The notes beneath the pieces are model-generated. The model did not search any database, had not been told where the DNA came from, and saw nothing but the letters and a program-made list of their open reading frames with translations. From positions 1-59,687 of the forward strand of contig JASHOH010000052.1 of NCBI GenBank assembly GCA_030041215.1: a DNA stretch of 59,687 nucleotides. Direction: 5' to 3'. Numbering within the stretch: position 1 is the stretch's first letter; the number at the start of each line of letters is the position of its first letter. Positions 35,971 through 45,780 of this stretch are shown here, piece after piece. A program made the translations under genes and the position numbers. Source of the DNA: Candidatus Sulfotelmatobacter sp. (GTDB taxonomy: Bacteria > Acidobacteriota > Terriglobia > Terriglobales > Acidobacteriaceae).

Positions 35971-37407
35971 ATGGAAACCACCACTGCGCCTGTAGCCGCC
36001 GCGCCGCGTCTGCGCCGCACGCTCACTCTTTGGGACCTGATCCTTTACGGCGTGATCGTCATCCAGCCTGTCGCGCCCATGTCGGTCTTCGGCGTGTTGA
36101 GTAATCGCGGACATGGTCACGTGGTTACGGCGATTCTGATTGCTATGGTGGCAATGCTGTTTACCGGCGTCAGCTATGGCCGGATGGCGCGGGCGTATCC
36201 GAGTGCAGGCTCGGCCTTCACTTATGTGGCGCAGGAGATCAATCCTGCTGTTGGATTTGTGACTGGCTGGAGCATGGTGATGGATTACATGCTCAACCCG
36301 CTGATATGTACTGTTTGGTGCGCGGGCCAGGCGAGTCAGTTTGCGCCGGGAGTTCCGGCGTGGATTTGGAAGATCTTTTTTGCGTTGGTTTTTACGCTGC
36401 TGAATATTCGCGGTATCAAAACATCCGCGAGGATCAATGCCGCCATGGCTTTGTTGATGGGCATGGTTGTAGTGGCGATTTTTATAGCGGCTGCGCGATA
36501 CATTTTTGGCGCGCCCAACGGGAGCATATCGTATCTGACTCCGTTTTATGATCCTCATACGTTTAGCTGGGGTAATCTGCTCGGTTGCACATCGATTGCG
36601 GTGCTGACCTATATTGGCTTTGACGGAATTTCTACGCTGTCGGAAGAGGCGGAGAATCCACGGCGAAATATTCTGCTGGCGACAGTCCTGACTTGCCTTG
36701 TCATTGGCGTGTTGTCGGCGATAGAGGTTTATGTTGCGCAGTTGATCTGGCCGGCGCGCGAGCCGTTTCCTGATATCAACACCGCTTACTCTCACGTTGT
36801 GGGGAGAGCGTGGAAGCCGTTGTTCCCTATTGTTGGATTTACCTTGCTGCTGGCGAATTTCGGCTCCGGATTTGGGGCTCAGATCGGCGCGGCGCGCTTA
36901 TTGTTCGGAATGGGACGCAGTAACGCGCTACCGAAGTCGTTTTTTGGCGCGGTCGATCCCAAAACACACGTGCCGCGTAATAGCGTGATTTTTGTTGGGG
37001 TGGCGGCGCTGCTGGGTGCTTTTCTGCTGGAGATTGTGGCTGGCTTCAGGACCTATTCTCTGAGCAGTACGACCCTGACATGGGAAACCCTAAAAAGGGT
37101 ATTGAATGGCGGCGCGGCCTATGGGCTCGGCGCAGAGATGCTGAATTTTGGCGCGCTGATCGCATTTATGGGAGTGAATTTGGCGGCGCTGCTCCGTTAT
37201 TTTGTGCGCGCGGAAGAAAAGAAGATTGGCAATTTAGTACCGCCTATTTTGGGTTTCCTGATTTGTCTCGGATTGTGGCTCAACCTCAGCCGGCCGGCGA
37301 TGATTGTTGGGTCGATCTGGATGACAGCGGGGATTGTTTTTGGAGCAATTCGAACAAAGGGCTTCCGCGCCAATCTGATTAATTTCGAACTGCCCCCGGA
37401 AGAATGA
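35971..37407 (+). CDS. APC family amino acid permease
   Basis: A 478-aa protein with about 12 helices; the N-terminal LTLWDLILYGVIVIQPVAPM and GRMARAYPSAGSAFTYVAQEINPAVGFVTGWSMVMDY are typical of the amino acid-polyamine-organocation superfamily. Also FDGISTLSEEAENPRRNI. Substrate unknown. A TTGACA at 35931-35936 may be its -35 box; no good -10 box was seen. Convergent with the GH2 gene. Confidence 0.92.
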   Translation: METTTAPVAAAPRLRRTLTLWDLILYGVIVIQPVAPMSVFGVLSNRGHGHVVTAILIAMVAMLFTGVSYGRMARAYPSAGSAFTYVAQEINPAVGFVTGWSMVMDYMLNPLICTVWCAGQASQFAPGVPAWIWKIFFALVFTLLNIRGIKTSARINAAMALLMGMVVVAIFIAAARYIFGAPNGSISYLTPFYDPHTFSWGNLLGCTSIAVLTYIGFDGISTLSEEAENPRRNILLATVLTCLVIGVLSAIEVYVAQLIWPAREPFPDINTAYSHVVGRAWKPLFPIVGFTLLLANFGSGFGAQIGAARLLFGMGRSNALPKSFFGAVDPKTHVPRNSVIFVGVAALLGAFLLEIVAGFRTYSLSSTTLTWETLKRVLNGGAAYGLGAEMLNFGALIAFMGVNLAALLRYFVRAEEKKIGNLVPPILGFLICLGLWLNLSRPAMIVGSIWMTAGIVFGAIRTKGFRANLINFELPPEE

Positions 37408-37411
37408 TGCC

Positions 37412-37520
37412 ATTGGGCGATTGTGTGATTTGTTGATTGAGTGATTGAAAACCTATCTTGCGCTGTTGTCTTAAATCACGCAACCGCTCGATCGCTCAAT
37501 CGCTCGATCGCACTCAATTT
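37412..37520. repeat. GATTGAGTGATTG-type spacer repeat
   Basis: Between the two convergent genes, the left part has repeated GTGATTTGTTGATTGAGTGA words and the right part the complementary ACCGCTCGATCGCTCAATCG words, so the spacer can fold back on itself. There is no clear terminator T-run except CAATTTTTT at the right end. Confidence 0.5.
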
Positions 37521-37522
37521 TT

Positions 37523-40243
37523 TCACTCCACGTTCCAGCCGCTGACCTCCACGTCAGGTTTATTTGTCCCAAGCTCGCTCGTGTGATACGTGGCCGTGAG
37601 TTCGCGTTTCTCTCCCGGGAGCAGCGAAATGTAATTGTCTTCCCAGACGACCGGGAGAATTTCTTCGCCGTTCGCGCCTTTATTCACTTTGAGCCGGACG
37701 AAAAATGCCAAATTCTTGCTGGGATTTTCGAGCGTCAGATGTGTTACCGAGTTGTCTCCTTTGCTTTCCGTGTGGGATGCGGTACGAAGTTTTACCTTGG
37801 GAAGCTGAGCCAGCGCCGTGTAGTCAGCAAAAGATGCAGTTGGCGTCATCCACCAGGTCGACTTTTTCCAATTCAGTGCTTCTCGAGTGGTGGAAAGCCA
37901 ATAGAAATTCGACCCCACCTGCTTGCCGGTCGAATCTGTTAGACGCAAGACGAGAAAGTACAGCGAACTGAGCCCCTGCACGTCTGGAAGAGTAAAGATC
38001 TTCGCGGTGCTGTCCCCTGGAGCATCCACCGAATCCTCATGCGAGAACTTTTCCGTCATGTCGAGGTTGAAAATTTTCGTCGTCAGCTTCAGACCTTTCG
38101 CATCACGATATTGGCTGCTGACCACCCAGATGGAACGATCGTCGTATCCGTACAGCGGATGAAGCGGTTCCATGGCGATTTTCGCGCCGAAATAGCCGCC
38201 TCCGGGGCGCAGGTAATAGTCGTAGAGATGCCAGATCATCGAAGGCCAGGCGTTGTTCAGCATCCATTGAATGACGCCAGTCGCTTCGTATTTGTTGCGG
38301 CTGTAGGCCTCGTACATGGCGCGCACGCCTTCGTAGGTTTGCATCTGCGATTTGGCCGCGAAGTCCTCAGCACTACCGGACTTCCCGTAGCGCTTATCGA
38401 GCGCCTCGCTGAAGACGTGGATGTTCTTGAACTCTCCTCCGCCGGCATGAAAGTTCCAGACGTCGTCAATGGGCCACAAGTGATCCTCACCCACCATGGC
38501 ACGAATGCTTTCGATCGGCGGAACAGCCGGCCCCATGCTGGTCTCCGTATTGAAGCCGTAAGCGCCACCGCATCCGCCGAGCTCGCACTGCTTGTGATGT
38601 GATTGAGCTTGCAACGTATCTTCCCCCCAATACGCTGGAGCAATATACTCATACGGCCCTGTCATCTTCACCCCGCTCGCGCCAGTCACGCTTGAGGCGT
38701 GCCCAGTCGCGGAGGACACGACCGGGTTCGGCCACCGAAGCTGCTTTTCGACATCGAGGTACGTCTGCTCGACATCGGGCGGGGGCGGAAAGTCGCTGCC
38801 GTTCAGCCACGCGAGCAGGCTCGGATGGCTGCGCAAGCGATAGATCTGATCGCGCAGTGACTCTTTGGCGATCTCGTAATCCTGGGGCTTCCAACGCGGC
38901 CAACGCTCCCAGAAGTCGCAGCAGCACCAGCCGGCCATGATGAGAATTCCCTGCTCGTCGGCAAGATTGAAAAAGTCTTCGGTCTCCAGCTTGCCTTCGA
39001 GGCGAATCGTGTTCAGGCCCATATCGCGGACGTAGCGAAATTCGTCACGCAACCGCTGCGGGTCCTGGCGCAGCAGCATGTCAGGTGTCCAGCCGCCGCC
39101 ACGAATCAGGATGTTCTTGCCGTTGATGTGAAAGACGCGGCCGCCGATGGAGTTCAAGTCGGAAGTGATTTCCCGAATTCCGAAGCGGGTTTCCGAATGA
39201 TCGCTGATAGCTCCGTCGATCTCGAATGTCATGTTCAACGAATAAAGATTCGGCTCGCCCATCTGGGCCGGCCACCACAGCCGCGGGTTGGAAAACACCA
39301 GCTGCGAAAAGCGATCAGGAGCGAAGGTGACGTCTTTACTCTCGTTTGGAGCAAGCTCGACCTCCTGCTCGAACGTGACGTTTTGAATTTGGCCTTTCAA
39401 GCTTCCTCTTACGGCATGATCACTGCCATTTTTTACTTGTGCCGTAACCGTGAGCTGTGCTGAATCGTTCGCCGGCGGATTCAATTTCGAAACTACCGTG
39501 GGGTAGCGCAACGCGACCGGGCCAGTGGTGGTCAGATAAACTTCGCCCCATAAGCCCATGTTCTTGTCTGGAGGCGCGGGGTTCCAATCGACAAACGTGA
39601 TTGCTAGATCGTTCTCGGTAGGAGCGAACACCTGTACCGCCAGTACATTTTCATTCCCTGTTTTCACCGCATCGGTGACGTTGAATTCGTATGTGCGCCA
39701 GGTGCCGGCGACATGATCAGAGTCAGCGATCTGTTTGCCGTTGAGCCAAATATTGGCGCGGTAATTGATGCCTTTGAAATTCAGCCACACAGTTTTTCCG
39801 GCGTAAGAAGCAGGTCGTGAGAACTGCGTTCGATACCACCATGGGGCAGCAAAGGGACTGTCTGCCTTCATAGCGATATTGGAAAAATTTGCACCAATGG
39901 GATAAGTCACGCCGGGGAACTGCCTCAGATTCATCGCGAAATATGGATCCGGCAGGGCTTTGTCCTTAACGAGAGCAGCGACCACAGTCGTTGGGACAGT
40001 TGCGTCAGGCCATCCCTGCACAACGAATTTCGGAGTGGAGATGACCTCGCCTCGCGCGTCAACCTTCGCGGACGACTGCAATGTCCAGTGATCGTGAAGA
40101 AGCAGCTTGTCTCCCTCCGTTTTGGGCGTCGCTTGCTGATTGCGGTCCTGCGCTGTCAGCATGGGCTGGATTTCAAACAGCAGAATCAAGAGGATTGCGG
40201 TGCTGAAAAACCGCCGCGTGATTCGCGATTTTGGAAGCTGCAT
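37523..40243 (-). CDS. Secreted GH2 exo-beta-D-glucosaminidase-like enzyme (CsxA type)
   Basis: A 906-aa protein. ATG 40243 is preferred over GTG 40246 because AAAGG lies 7 nt upstream. Signal peptide about 1-32. GH2 sugar-binding (about 70-215), Ig-like (about 225-340) and TIM-barrel domains. The acid/base position reads AWLNGSDF (Asp near 483) and the nucleophile GFNTETSMG (Glu near 566), the Asp/Glu pair of exo-beta-D-glucosaminidases rather than the Glu/Glu of beta-mannosidases or galactosidases. It likely releases glucosamine from chitosan oligomers in the periplasm. A LacI-type palindrome lies 68 bp upstream. Confidence 0.85.
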   Translation of the reverse strand: MQLPKSRITRRFFSTAILLILLFEIQPMLTAQDRNQQATPKTEGDKLLLHDHWTLQSSAKVDARGEVISTPKFVVQGWPDATVPTTVVAALVKDKALPDPYFAMNLRQFPGVTYPIGANFSNIAMKADSPFAAPWWYRTQFSRPASYAGKTVWLNFKGINYRANIWLNGKQIADSDHVAGTWRTYEFNVTDAVKTGNENVLAVQVFAPTENDLAITFVDWNPAPPDKNMGLWGEVYLTTTGPVALRYPTVVSKLNPPANDSAQLTVTAQVKNGSDHAVRGSLKGQIQNVTFEQEVELAPNESKDVTFAPDRFSQLVFSNPRLWWPAQMGEPNLYSLNMTFEIDGAISDHSETRFGIREITSDLNSIGGRVFHINGKNILIRGGGWTPDMLLRQDPQRLRDEFRYVRDMGLNTIRLEGKLETEDFFNLADEQGILIMAGWCCCDFWERWPRWKPQDYEIAKESLRDQIYRLRSHPSLLAWLNGSDFPPPPDVEQTYLDVEKQLRWPNPVVSSATGHASSVTGASGVKMTGPYEYIAPAYWGEDTLQAQSHHKQCELGGCGGAYGFNTETSMGPAVPPIESIRAMVGEDHLWPIDDVWNFHAGGGEFKNIHVFSEALDKRYGKSGSAEDFAAKSQMQTYEGVRAMYEAYSRNKYEATGVIQWMLNNAWPSMIWHLYDYYLRPGGGYFGAKIAMEPLHPLYGYDDRSIWVVSSQYRDAKGLKLTTKIFNLDMTEKFSHEDSVDAPGDSTAKIFTLPDVQGLSSLYFLVLRLTDSTGKQVGSNFYWLSTTREALNWKKSTWWMTPTASFADYTALAQLPKVKLRTASHTESKGDNSVTHLTLENPSKNLAFFVRLKVNKGANGEEILPVVWEDNYISLLPGEKRELTATYHTSELGTNKPDVEVSGWNVE

Positions 40244-40310
40244 CACACTACCTTTCGTGTATCAGATGGCGGGCATGGGGGCCACGCTCCAACTAGAACG
40301 GATAACACGT

Positions 40311-40330
40311 CTATTGATACGTTTCAATAG
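40311..40330. promoter_or_regulatory. LacI-family-like operator
   Basis: CTATTGATACGTTTCAATAG: perfect 7-bp arms around a central TACGTT, so the core TGATACGTTTCA is close to the central-CG operators (TGAAACGTTTCA) of LacI-family regulators. It is upstream of the glucosaminidase gene. No lacI-type gene is in the window. Confidence 0.65.
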
Positions 40331-40520
40331 GGCATTTTTGTTATATCGCTGCCCTCGAGTGGAAAGCTCCGAATCAGGAACACGGCCAGCAAGCACGACC
40401 GGAGTTTCGTTTGGGCTTTTGTTGAAATTTGAGCCAAGAACCAGCTCCCTGGGTACATAGCGGAAGCCGCGCGTAGTTTATAATGAGTGTTTCCGTGCCT
40501 CTTTCTGGAGTAACAAGAAG

Positions 40521-42509
40521 ATGATTCGATTTCTGCAAACGGAAGGCCCGATCAAGAAAATTGTGCTCAGCGGCATTTTGCTGATCATATGCGCGGCCAT
40601 GGTGATCGCTTTTGTCCCGGGCATTGGTAGTAATAGCTCGGTTAGCAAGGCGGGGGTAGTTGCCACGGTGAATGACCAGGAGATAACGTCGCAAGAGGTC
40701 CGCGAGAATGCCCGCCTGATGGCGCAACAGCAGGCGGCGCAGTATGGCCAGAATGCGTCCATGCTGATGCCGTTTCTCATCCAGCAGGACACGCAGCGCG
40801 CGGCCGAGCAACTCATTGACCGGGAAGCACTACTCGCTGAAGCGAAACGGCTCGGTCTCAAGTCAACTCCGGATGAGGTCAGGGATGAGCTTCAGCACGG
40901 CCGATACGCCGAAACGTTTTTTCCCAACGGCACCTTCATCGGTGAAGCCGAATACCAGAATTTGCTGCAACAGCATAATCTGACGCCGGCGAAGTTCGAA
41001 GAGGACGTGAAGAATCAAATCATCATCGGCAAACTTGAGGCTCTGGTCGCCGGCAGCGCATCGGTGAGCGCCGCGGCCATTCGCCAGCAGTTTGCGAAAG
41101 AAAATACCAAGGTAAAGTTCGACTATGCCGTCCTCAAGGAGGAAGACATCAAGAAGGGCCTGCATCCTACTGAGCAGGAGCTCAAGGCTTTTTACGACAG
41201 CCACCAGAAGAACTACGCGAACTCGATTCCCGAGAAGAGAAAGATCAAGTACGTGTTGCTAGATACGAACAAACTGAAGGACAGCGTCCACGTCACTCAT
41301 GATGATTTGCAGGTCTATTACAACCAGCATCGCGATCAATATCGCACCCCCGAGCAGGTGAAAGTGAGCCACATCCTGATCAAGACGCCGCTGCCCGGCC
41401 CTGACGGCAAGGTCGACGAGAAAGGCGTGGCTGACGCTCAGAAGCGGGCCGAAGACATTCTGAAGCAGCTGCAGAATGGCGCGAAGTTCGAAGATCTGGC
41501 CAAGAAATATTCGGAGGATCCGGGAAGCGCCAAAGAAGGGGGATCGCTCGGCTGGATCGGCAAAGGCCGGACCGTTCCCGAGTTCGAGAAAGCAGCATTT
41601 TCGCTGCCCAGGGGCCAGATCAGCGGTCTGGTCAAGAGCAGTTATGGATTCCACATCATTCGCGTCGACGACAAGCAGGATGCTCACATGAAGACGCTCG
41701 ATGAAGTGAAAACTGAAATCGAGCCGATCGTGAAGCAACAAAAAGCGCAGGAACTGGCGCAGAAGCAGGCCGATGACTTGCTGCAACAGGCAAAGAGCCA
41801 GGGCTTGGATGCCGCGGCGAAAGCCAAAAATCTACCGGTGGTTGACTCCGACTTCTTTGCCCGCAGAGACTTTTTACCCGGAGTGGGGCCTGCACCGCAG
41901 TTAATGGATGCCATCTTTACGGCACAGGAAAAATCTCCGCCAGAAATGGCTTCGACCTCACAAGGCTTTGCTGTATTCCAGTTGCTGGCCGTGAAGCCGC
42001 CTGCGACTCCTACTTTCGAAGAGATTCGTTCCCGCGTTGAAGAAGATTTCAAGAATGAGCGCGCCAACGTTCTGCTCGCACAGAAGACGCGCGAACTTTC
42101 TGATCGGGCCAAGGCCGAACACGATCTCAAGAAAGCAGCGAAGGAGTTGGGTGCGGCGATGAAAACCAGCGATTTTGTTTTGCCCGACGGCCAGGTGCCC
42201 GATATCGGATCGATGAGCGGGGAAGCGTCTGTTGCCTTCACCATGAAGCCGGGCGAGATCAGCGGGCCACTCCCCAACGGGGGAAATGGTGTTGTGCTTT
42301 CCGTACTGGAAGTGCAGGCGCCTTCGGACGCCGATTTCGCCGCAAAACGCGATCAGATTCGCGACACACTGCTGCAAGCGAAACAGGGCGAGCTGTTCAA
42401 CTTATTTGTCACCAATCTCCGCGATCAGATGCAGAAATCGGGCAAAATCAAGATCAATCAGGACGAGATGAAGTCGCTGCTGCGCGCGGGAAGTGAGCCG
42501 GGGGCATGA
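40521..42509 (+). CDS. PpiD/SurA-like peptidyl-prolyl isomerase
   Basis: A 662-aa protein with an N-terminal inner-membrane anchor (about 12-34), a SurA_N-type helical region (about 45-270), a parvulin rotamase domain (about 280-390; VSHILIKTPLPG...DPGSAKEGGSLGWIGKGRTVPEFEKAAFSL...SSYGFHIIRVDD) and a C-terminal chaperone-like region. Architecture matches PpiD, the periplasmic foldase near the Sec translocon. GGAGTAACAAGAAG precedes the ATG. It could help fold the many exported proteins of this region (inference). Confidence 0.9.
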   Translation: MIRFLQTEGPIKKIVLSGILLIICAAMVIAFVPGIGSNSSVSKAGVVATVNDQEITSQEVRENARLMAQQQAAQYGQNASMLMPFLIQQDTQRAAEQLIDREALLAEAKRLGLKSTPDEVRDELQHGRYAETFFPNGTFIGEAEYQNLLQQHNLTPAKFEEDVKNQIIIGKLEALVAGSASVSAAAIRQQFAKENTKVKFDYAVLKEEDIKKGLHPTEQELKAFYDSHQKNYANSIPEKRKIKYVLLDTNKLKDSVHVTHDDLQVYYNQHRDQYRTPEQVKVSHILIKTPLPGPDGKVDEKGVADAQKRAEDILKQLQNGAKFEDLAKKYSEDPGSAKEGGSLGWIGKGRTVPEFEKAAFSLPRGQISGLVKSSYGFHIIRVDDKQDAHMKTLDEVKTEIEPIVKQQKAQELAQKQADDLLQQAKSQGLDAAAKAKNLPVVDSDFFARRDFLPGVGPAPQLMDAIFTAQEKSPPEMASTSQGFAVFQLLAVKPPATPTFEEIRSRVEEDFKNERANVLLAQKTRELSDRAKAEHDLKKAAKELGAAMKTSDFVLPDGQVPDIGSMSGEASVAFTMKPGEISGPLPNGGNGVVLSVLEVQAPSDADFAAKRDQIRDTLLQAKQGELFNLFVTNLRDQMQKSGKIKINQDEMKSLLRAGSEPGA

Positions 42510-42532
42510 AACCGATCTGATCTGGCTTTATT

Positions 42533-42551
42533 CATCACTCATGGAGTGATG
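42533..42551. repeat. Short hairpin after the foldase gene
   Basis: CATCACTC-ATG-GAGTGATG: 8-bp perfect stem, 23 bp after the stop. No T-run, so a terminator role is uncertain. Confidence 0.4.
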
Positions 42552-42641
42552 GCGCCCGCTTAGCGGCAGAAAATAGATAGAAGGATGCTCTAGTTGCTCG
42601 GGAACCCAGTTCTGTAGAAAATCGACAGTAATCCGTACCGC

Positions 42642-44171
42642 ATGTCTTTTCCCCGGACCGCCGGCATTCTCTTGCATCCGACATCGTTGCCCTCGCGCGG
42701 CGGGATCGGTGATTTTGGCCCCGCGGCTTACGAATTCATGGGCGCGCTCGCCTCGGCACAGCAGGGGCTTTGGCAGGTTCTGCCACTCGGCCCGCTGGGC
42801 TACGGGAATTCGCCCTATTCTTCTACCTCAGCATTTGCCGGCAATCCTCTTCTGATTAGCCTTGAGCGCCTGGCCAACCGGGGCTGGATTGACGCGGCCA
42901 AGCTGAATTCCCTGTCCTCCAACTCCGGACCGGTCGAGTACAGCCAGGTCTTCTCCACAAAAATGCCGCTGCTATTTGAAGCAGGAAGAAACTTCGTGAA
43001 CTCAGCTTCCAGCGGCGCGCGACGACGCTTCGAAGTGTTCTGCAAAGAGAATGCCTGGTGGCTTGACGAATTCGTGCTCTTCGATGCCCTTCGTGCCCAG
43101 CGGAAACTGGCGAGCTGGAACCAGTGGCCGGCAGGCCTGGCCCACCGCGAACAGGGAGCTCTTAAACAAGCAAGCGCCGAGTTAGCCACCGACCTCAGGA
43201 TCCGTGCTGCTTTGCAGTTCGCTTTCTACGAACAGTGGCGGGCGCTGCGCCGGTATTGTGCCCAGCGTTCGATTCGTATCGTTGGCGATGTCGCCATCTT
43301 CGTCAATTATGACAGCGCGGACGTCTGGGCGCACCGCGAACTGTTTCGTTTAAACGAAAATCTGGAGCCTGAGGTCGTTTCCGGCGTGCCTCCGGATTTT
43401 TTCAGCAAGACGGGCCAGCGCTGGGGAAATCCTCTTTACCGTTGGGACGTGATGAAGGAGCAGGGCTACAAATGGTGGATTGAGCGAATGCGCTGGGCAA
43501 CGCGGAATTGCGATTACATCCGCCTCGACCATTTCCGCGGCTTCGACCAGTTCTGGGAGATTCCCGCCGGCGAACCCACCGCGATTAACGGTCGCTGGGT
43601 CGACGGCCCGCGCGACGACCTCTTTCACAAGTTGCGAGAAGCGCTTGGAGGCCTACCGTTCTTTGCCGAAGATCTGGGCTTCATCACGCCCGAAGTGTAC
43701 GCCTTGCGCGACCGCCTTCAGATTCCAGGCATGGCCGTTCTTCAGTTCGGCTTCGGCGATCGGGGCGCGCACATGTACCTGCCGCATCGCGCTGCCGGGA
43801 AGGTTTTCTATACAGGAACGCACGACAATGACACGACCGTGGGCTGGTTTAACTCGGGCGCGTCGGACCATGAACGTGCTGACGCCGAAACTTATGTTGG
43901 ACGTTGTGAGGATGGAATCCATTGGGCGTTTATTCGGGCGGCACAAACTTCAGTGGCCGACTTCGCTCTGGTTCCCTTGCAAGATGTGTTGGGTCTTGGA
44001 AGCGAAGCCCGCATGAACACGCCCAGCCGTAACGGCGGGAATTGGAAGTGGCGTTTTACTCCGGGACAGTTCACTCCGGAATTGATCGCAAAGCTGGCGC
44101 GCCTCGCTGAGGTGACTGATCGCCTGCCGCAACCGGTTCCGGTGCCGCCAGAAGAAGAATTCGCCGCATAG
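42642..44171 (+). CDS. malQ: 4-alpha-glucanotransferase (amylomaltase)
   Basis: A 509-aa GH77 enzyme. Motifs: GILLHPTSLPSRGGIGDFG at the N-terminus, YGNSPYSSTSAFAGNPLLI, the nucleophile region YIRLDHFRGFDQFWEIPAG, the acid/base region FFAEDLGFITPEV and GTHDNDT. It transfers maltosyl units between alpha-1,4-glucans in glycogen or maltose metabolism. Cytosolic. No glycogen genes lie beside it. Confidence 0.95.
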   Translation: MSFPRTAGILLHPTSLPSRGGIGDFGPAAYEFMGALASAQQGLWQVLPLGPLGYGNSPYSSTSAFAGNPLLISLERLANRGWIDAAKLNSLSSNSGPVEYSQVFSTKMPLLFEAGRNFVNSASSGARRRFEVFCKENAWWLDEFVLFDALRAQRKLASWNQWPAGLAHREQGALKQASAELATDLRIRAALQFAFYEQWRALRRYCAQRSIRIVGDVAIFVNYDSADVWAHRELFRLNENLEPEVVSGVPPDFFSKTGQRWGNPLYRWDVMKEQGYKWWIERMRWATRNCDYIRLDHFRGFDQFWEIPAGEPTAINGRWVDGPRDDLFHKLREALGGLPFFAEDLGFITPEVYALRDRLQIPGMAVLQFGFGDRGAHMYLPHRAAGKVFYTGTHDNDTTVGWFNSGASDHERADAETYVGRCEDGIHWAFIRAAQTSVADFALVPLQDVLGLGSEARMNTPSRNGGNWKWRFTPGQFTPELIAKLARLAEVTDRLPQPVPVPPEEEFAA

Positions 44172-44457
44172 GCAGCGTGGCCGCCGTGCGAATTTTTACC
44201 ACTTTCCAAGCATTGTCATACCGAGCGGGCGACCTTTTTGTTTCCCTGCGCACGCCAAGTCAAGTGCAGTCAGCACTGCCGTGCCAAATCCCGCGAAATG
44301 AGTGTGATATCGCCCAACCGCCGCGGGCGGAGGCGATGTTTGAAATTTTCACACTAATTGTAAGTCTATGAAAAGATTCGGCTATCCAGCTCATCTCGGG
44401 GGTTCGATTTTGGCCCGAAAGGTGCGTTTATTAGCTTGTCGAGGGGGAGGCGAGTTC

Positions 44458-45756
44458 GTGGAACCCAGTCTGATGGTGATTGGCTTGAATCACCGCACCG
44501 CCCCGGTCGGCCTCCGCGAACATTATTGGATCAGCGAGAACCGGCGCTACGAAGCCCTCGAGCATTTGTCTCAGGCCGAGGGCATCGAAGAGGTGGTCAT
44601 CCTGGTCACCTGCAATCGTACCGAGTTCCTGCTGTGGGCCAGTGATGTGACCCTGGCGGCCAACTCCGTAACGCGCCTGCTGAGCGCGGACTATGGACTG
44701 ACCCAGACCGAGTGGAAACATTTCTATCGCCTGCTCGACGAAGCAGCCCTCCTCCATATCTTTCGCGTTGTTTCGAGCCTGGATTCCATCGTCATTGGCG
44801 AGCCGCAGATTGCCTCGCAGATGAAAGAGGCATGGAAGCAGGCTCAAAAGGCCGGGGCGGTCGGTCAGTGCCTCGATTCTGTGCTTCAGAAAGCGCTGGC
44901 GGTCTCAAAGCGCGTGCGCAATGAAACGGCCATAGGAACTTCGTCAGTTTCGATCCCTTACGCCGCGGTGCAGCTTACGCGGCAGGTGCTCGGAACGCTC
45001 GTGGGCAAGCAGGTTATGCTGTTGGGCGCGGGGAAAATGAGCGAACTCTCAGCGCGAGGCTTGCTCGATCATGGTGTCAGTTGTGTGCAAGTCATCAGCC
45101 GCAGCTTCGAGCATGCTTCCGAACTCGCCGCCAAGCTCAGCGGAACGGCCATTCCGTTCGAAGATCGCTGGCAGCACTTGGCGAAGGCTGACGTCATCAT
45201 CAGTTCCACGTCATGTCCGCACATAATTCTCAGCCGTGATGAAGCCGAGATCATGCTGCGCGAGCGCCATGAGCGGCCGCTAGTGATTGTCGATATCGCC
45301 ATGCCGCGCGACATCGATCCGCAGCTACGCAGCGTAAAGGGCGTATTCCTCTATGACCTCGATGATCTTGAGGGAATGCCGAGCCACAATGCGGGCGAGC
45401 GCGAAGCTGCCGCCGCGGAAGCGGAGAAAATCTTGCAGGCCGAAGCGGGCGACTTCCGCCACAGCCTGCTTTCCCAGCGCGTAGTGCCGGTTATTGTCGC
45501 ACTGCGGCAACGCCTCGACGAAATCTGCCGGCAAGAGCTGGACTCTTTTCTGCAGGAGAATGGGCCTTTAACCAAGGACCAATCCGAGATGTTAAGCGCG
45601 GTGATGACGCGCATGACCCAGCGCATTACCGGATCGCTGGCGCGCGAACTCAAGGAGCTTCCAGAACCGGTGGAGCAGGAAAAGTTGACGATCGCAGTGC
45701 AGCGTTTGTTTCACCTGGAGGCGCCTAAGCAGGCGCTTGCCAGCGTCAGATCGTAA
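44458..45756 (+). CDS. hemA: Glutamyl-tRNA reductase
   Basis: A 432-aa protein. The GTG at 44458 is chosen because GGGGGAGG ends 7 nt upstream and the family N-terminus (MVIGLNHRTAPVGLRE) follows at once; the ORF to 44368 adds no family sequence. The catalytic Cys52 is in VTCNRTE. NADPH-binding GAGKMSE and C-terminal helical dimer domain present. First committed step of the C5 haem pathway (Glu-tRNA to glutamate semialdehyde). No hemL/hemB here, but it lies in the same stretch as cytochrome c maturation genes. Confidence 0.95.
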   Translation: MEPSLMVIGLNHRTAPVGLREHYWISENRRYEALEHLSQAEGIEEVVILVTCNRTEFLLWASDVTLAANSVTRLLSADYGLTQTEWKHFYRLLDEAALLHIFRVVSSLDSIVIGEPQIASQMKEAWKQAQKAGAVGQCLDSVLQKALAVSKRVRNETAIGTSSVSIPYAAVQLTRQVLGTLVGKQVMLLGAGKMSELSARGLLDHGVSCVQVISRSFEHASELAAKLSGTAIPFEDRWQHLAKADVIISSTSCPHIILSRDEAEIMLRERHERPLVIVDIAMPRDIDPQLRSVKGVFLYDLDDLEGMPSHNAGEREAAAAEAEKILQAEAGDFRHSLLSQRVVPVIVALRQRLDEICRQELDSFLQENGPLTKDQSEMLSAVMTRMTQRITGSLARELKELPEPVEQEKLTIAVQRLFHLEAPKQALASVRS

Positions 45757-45780
45757 TTTGAAAAAACTGTGGGGGGGGAA

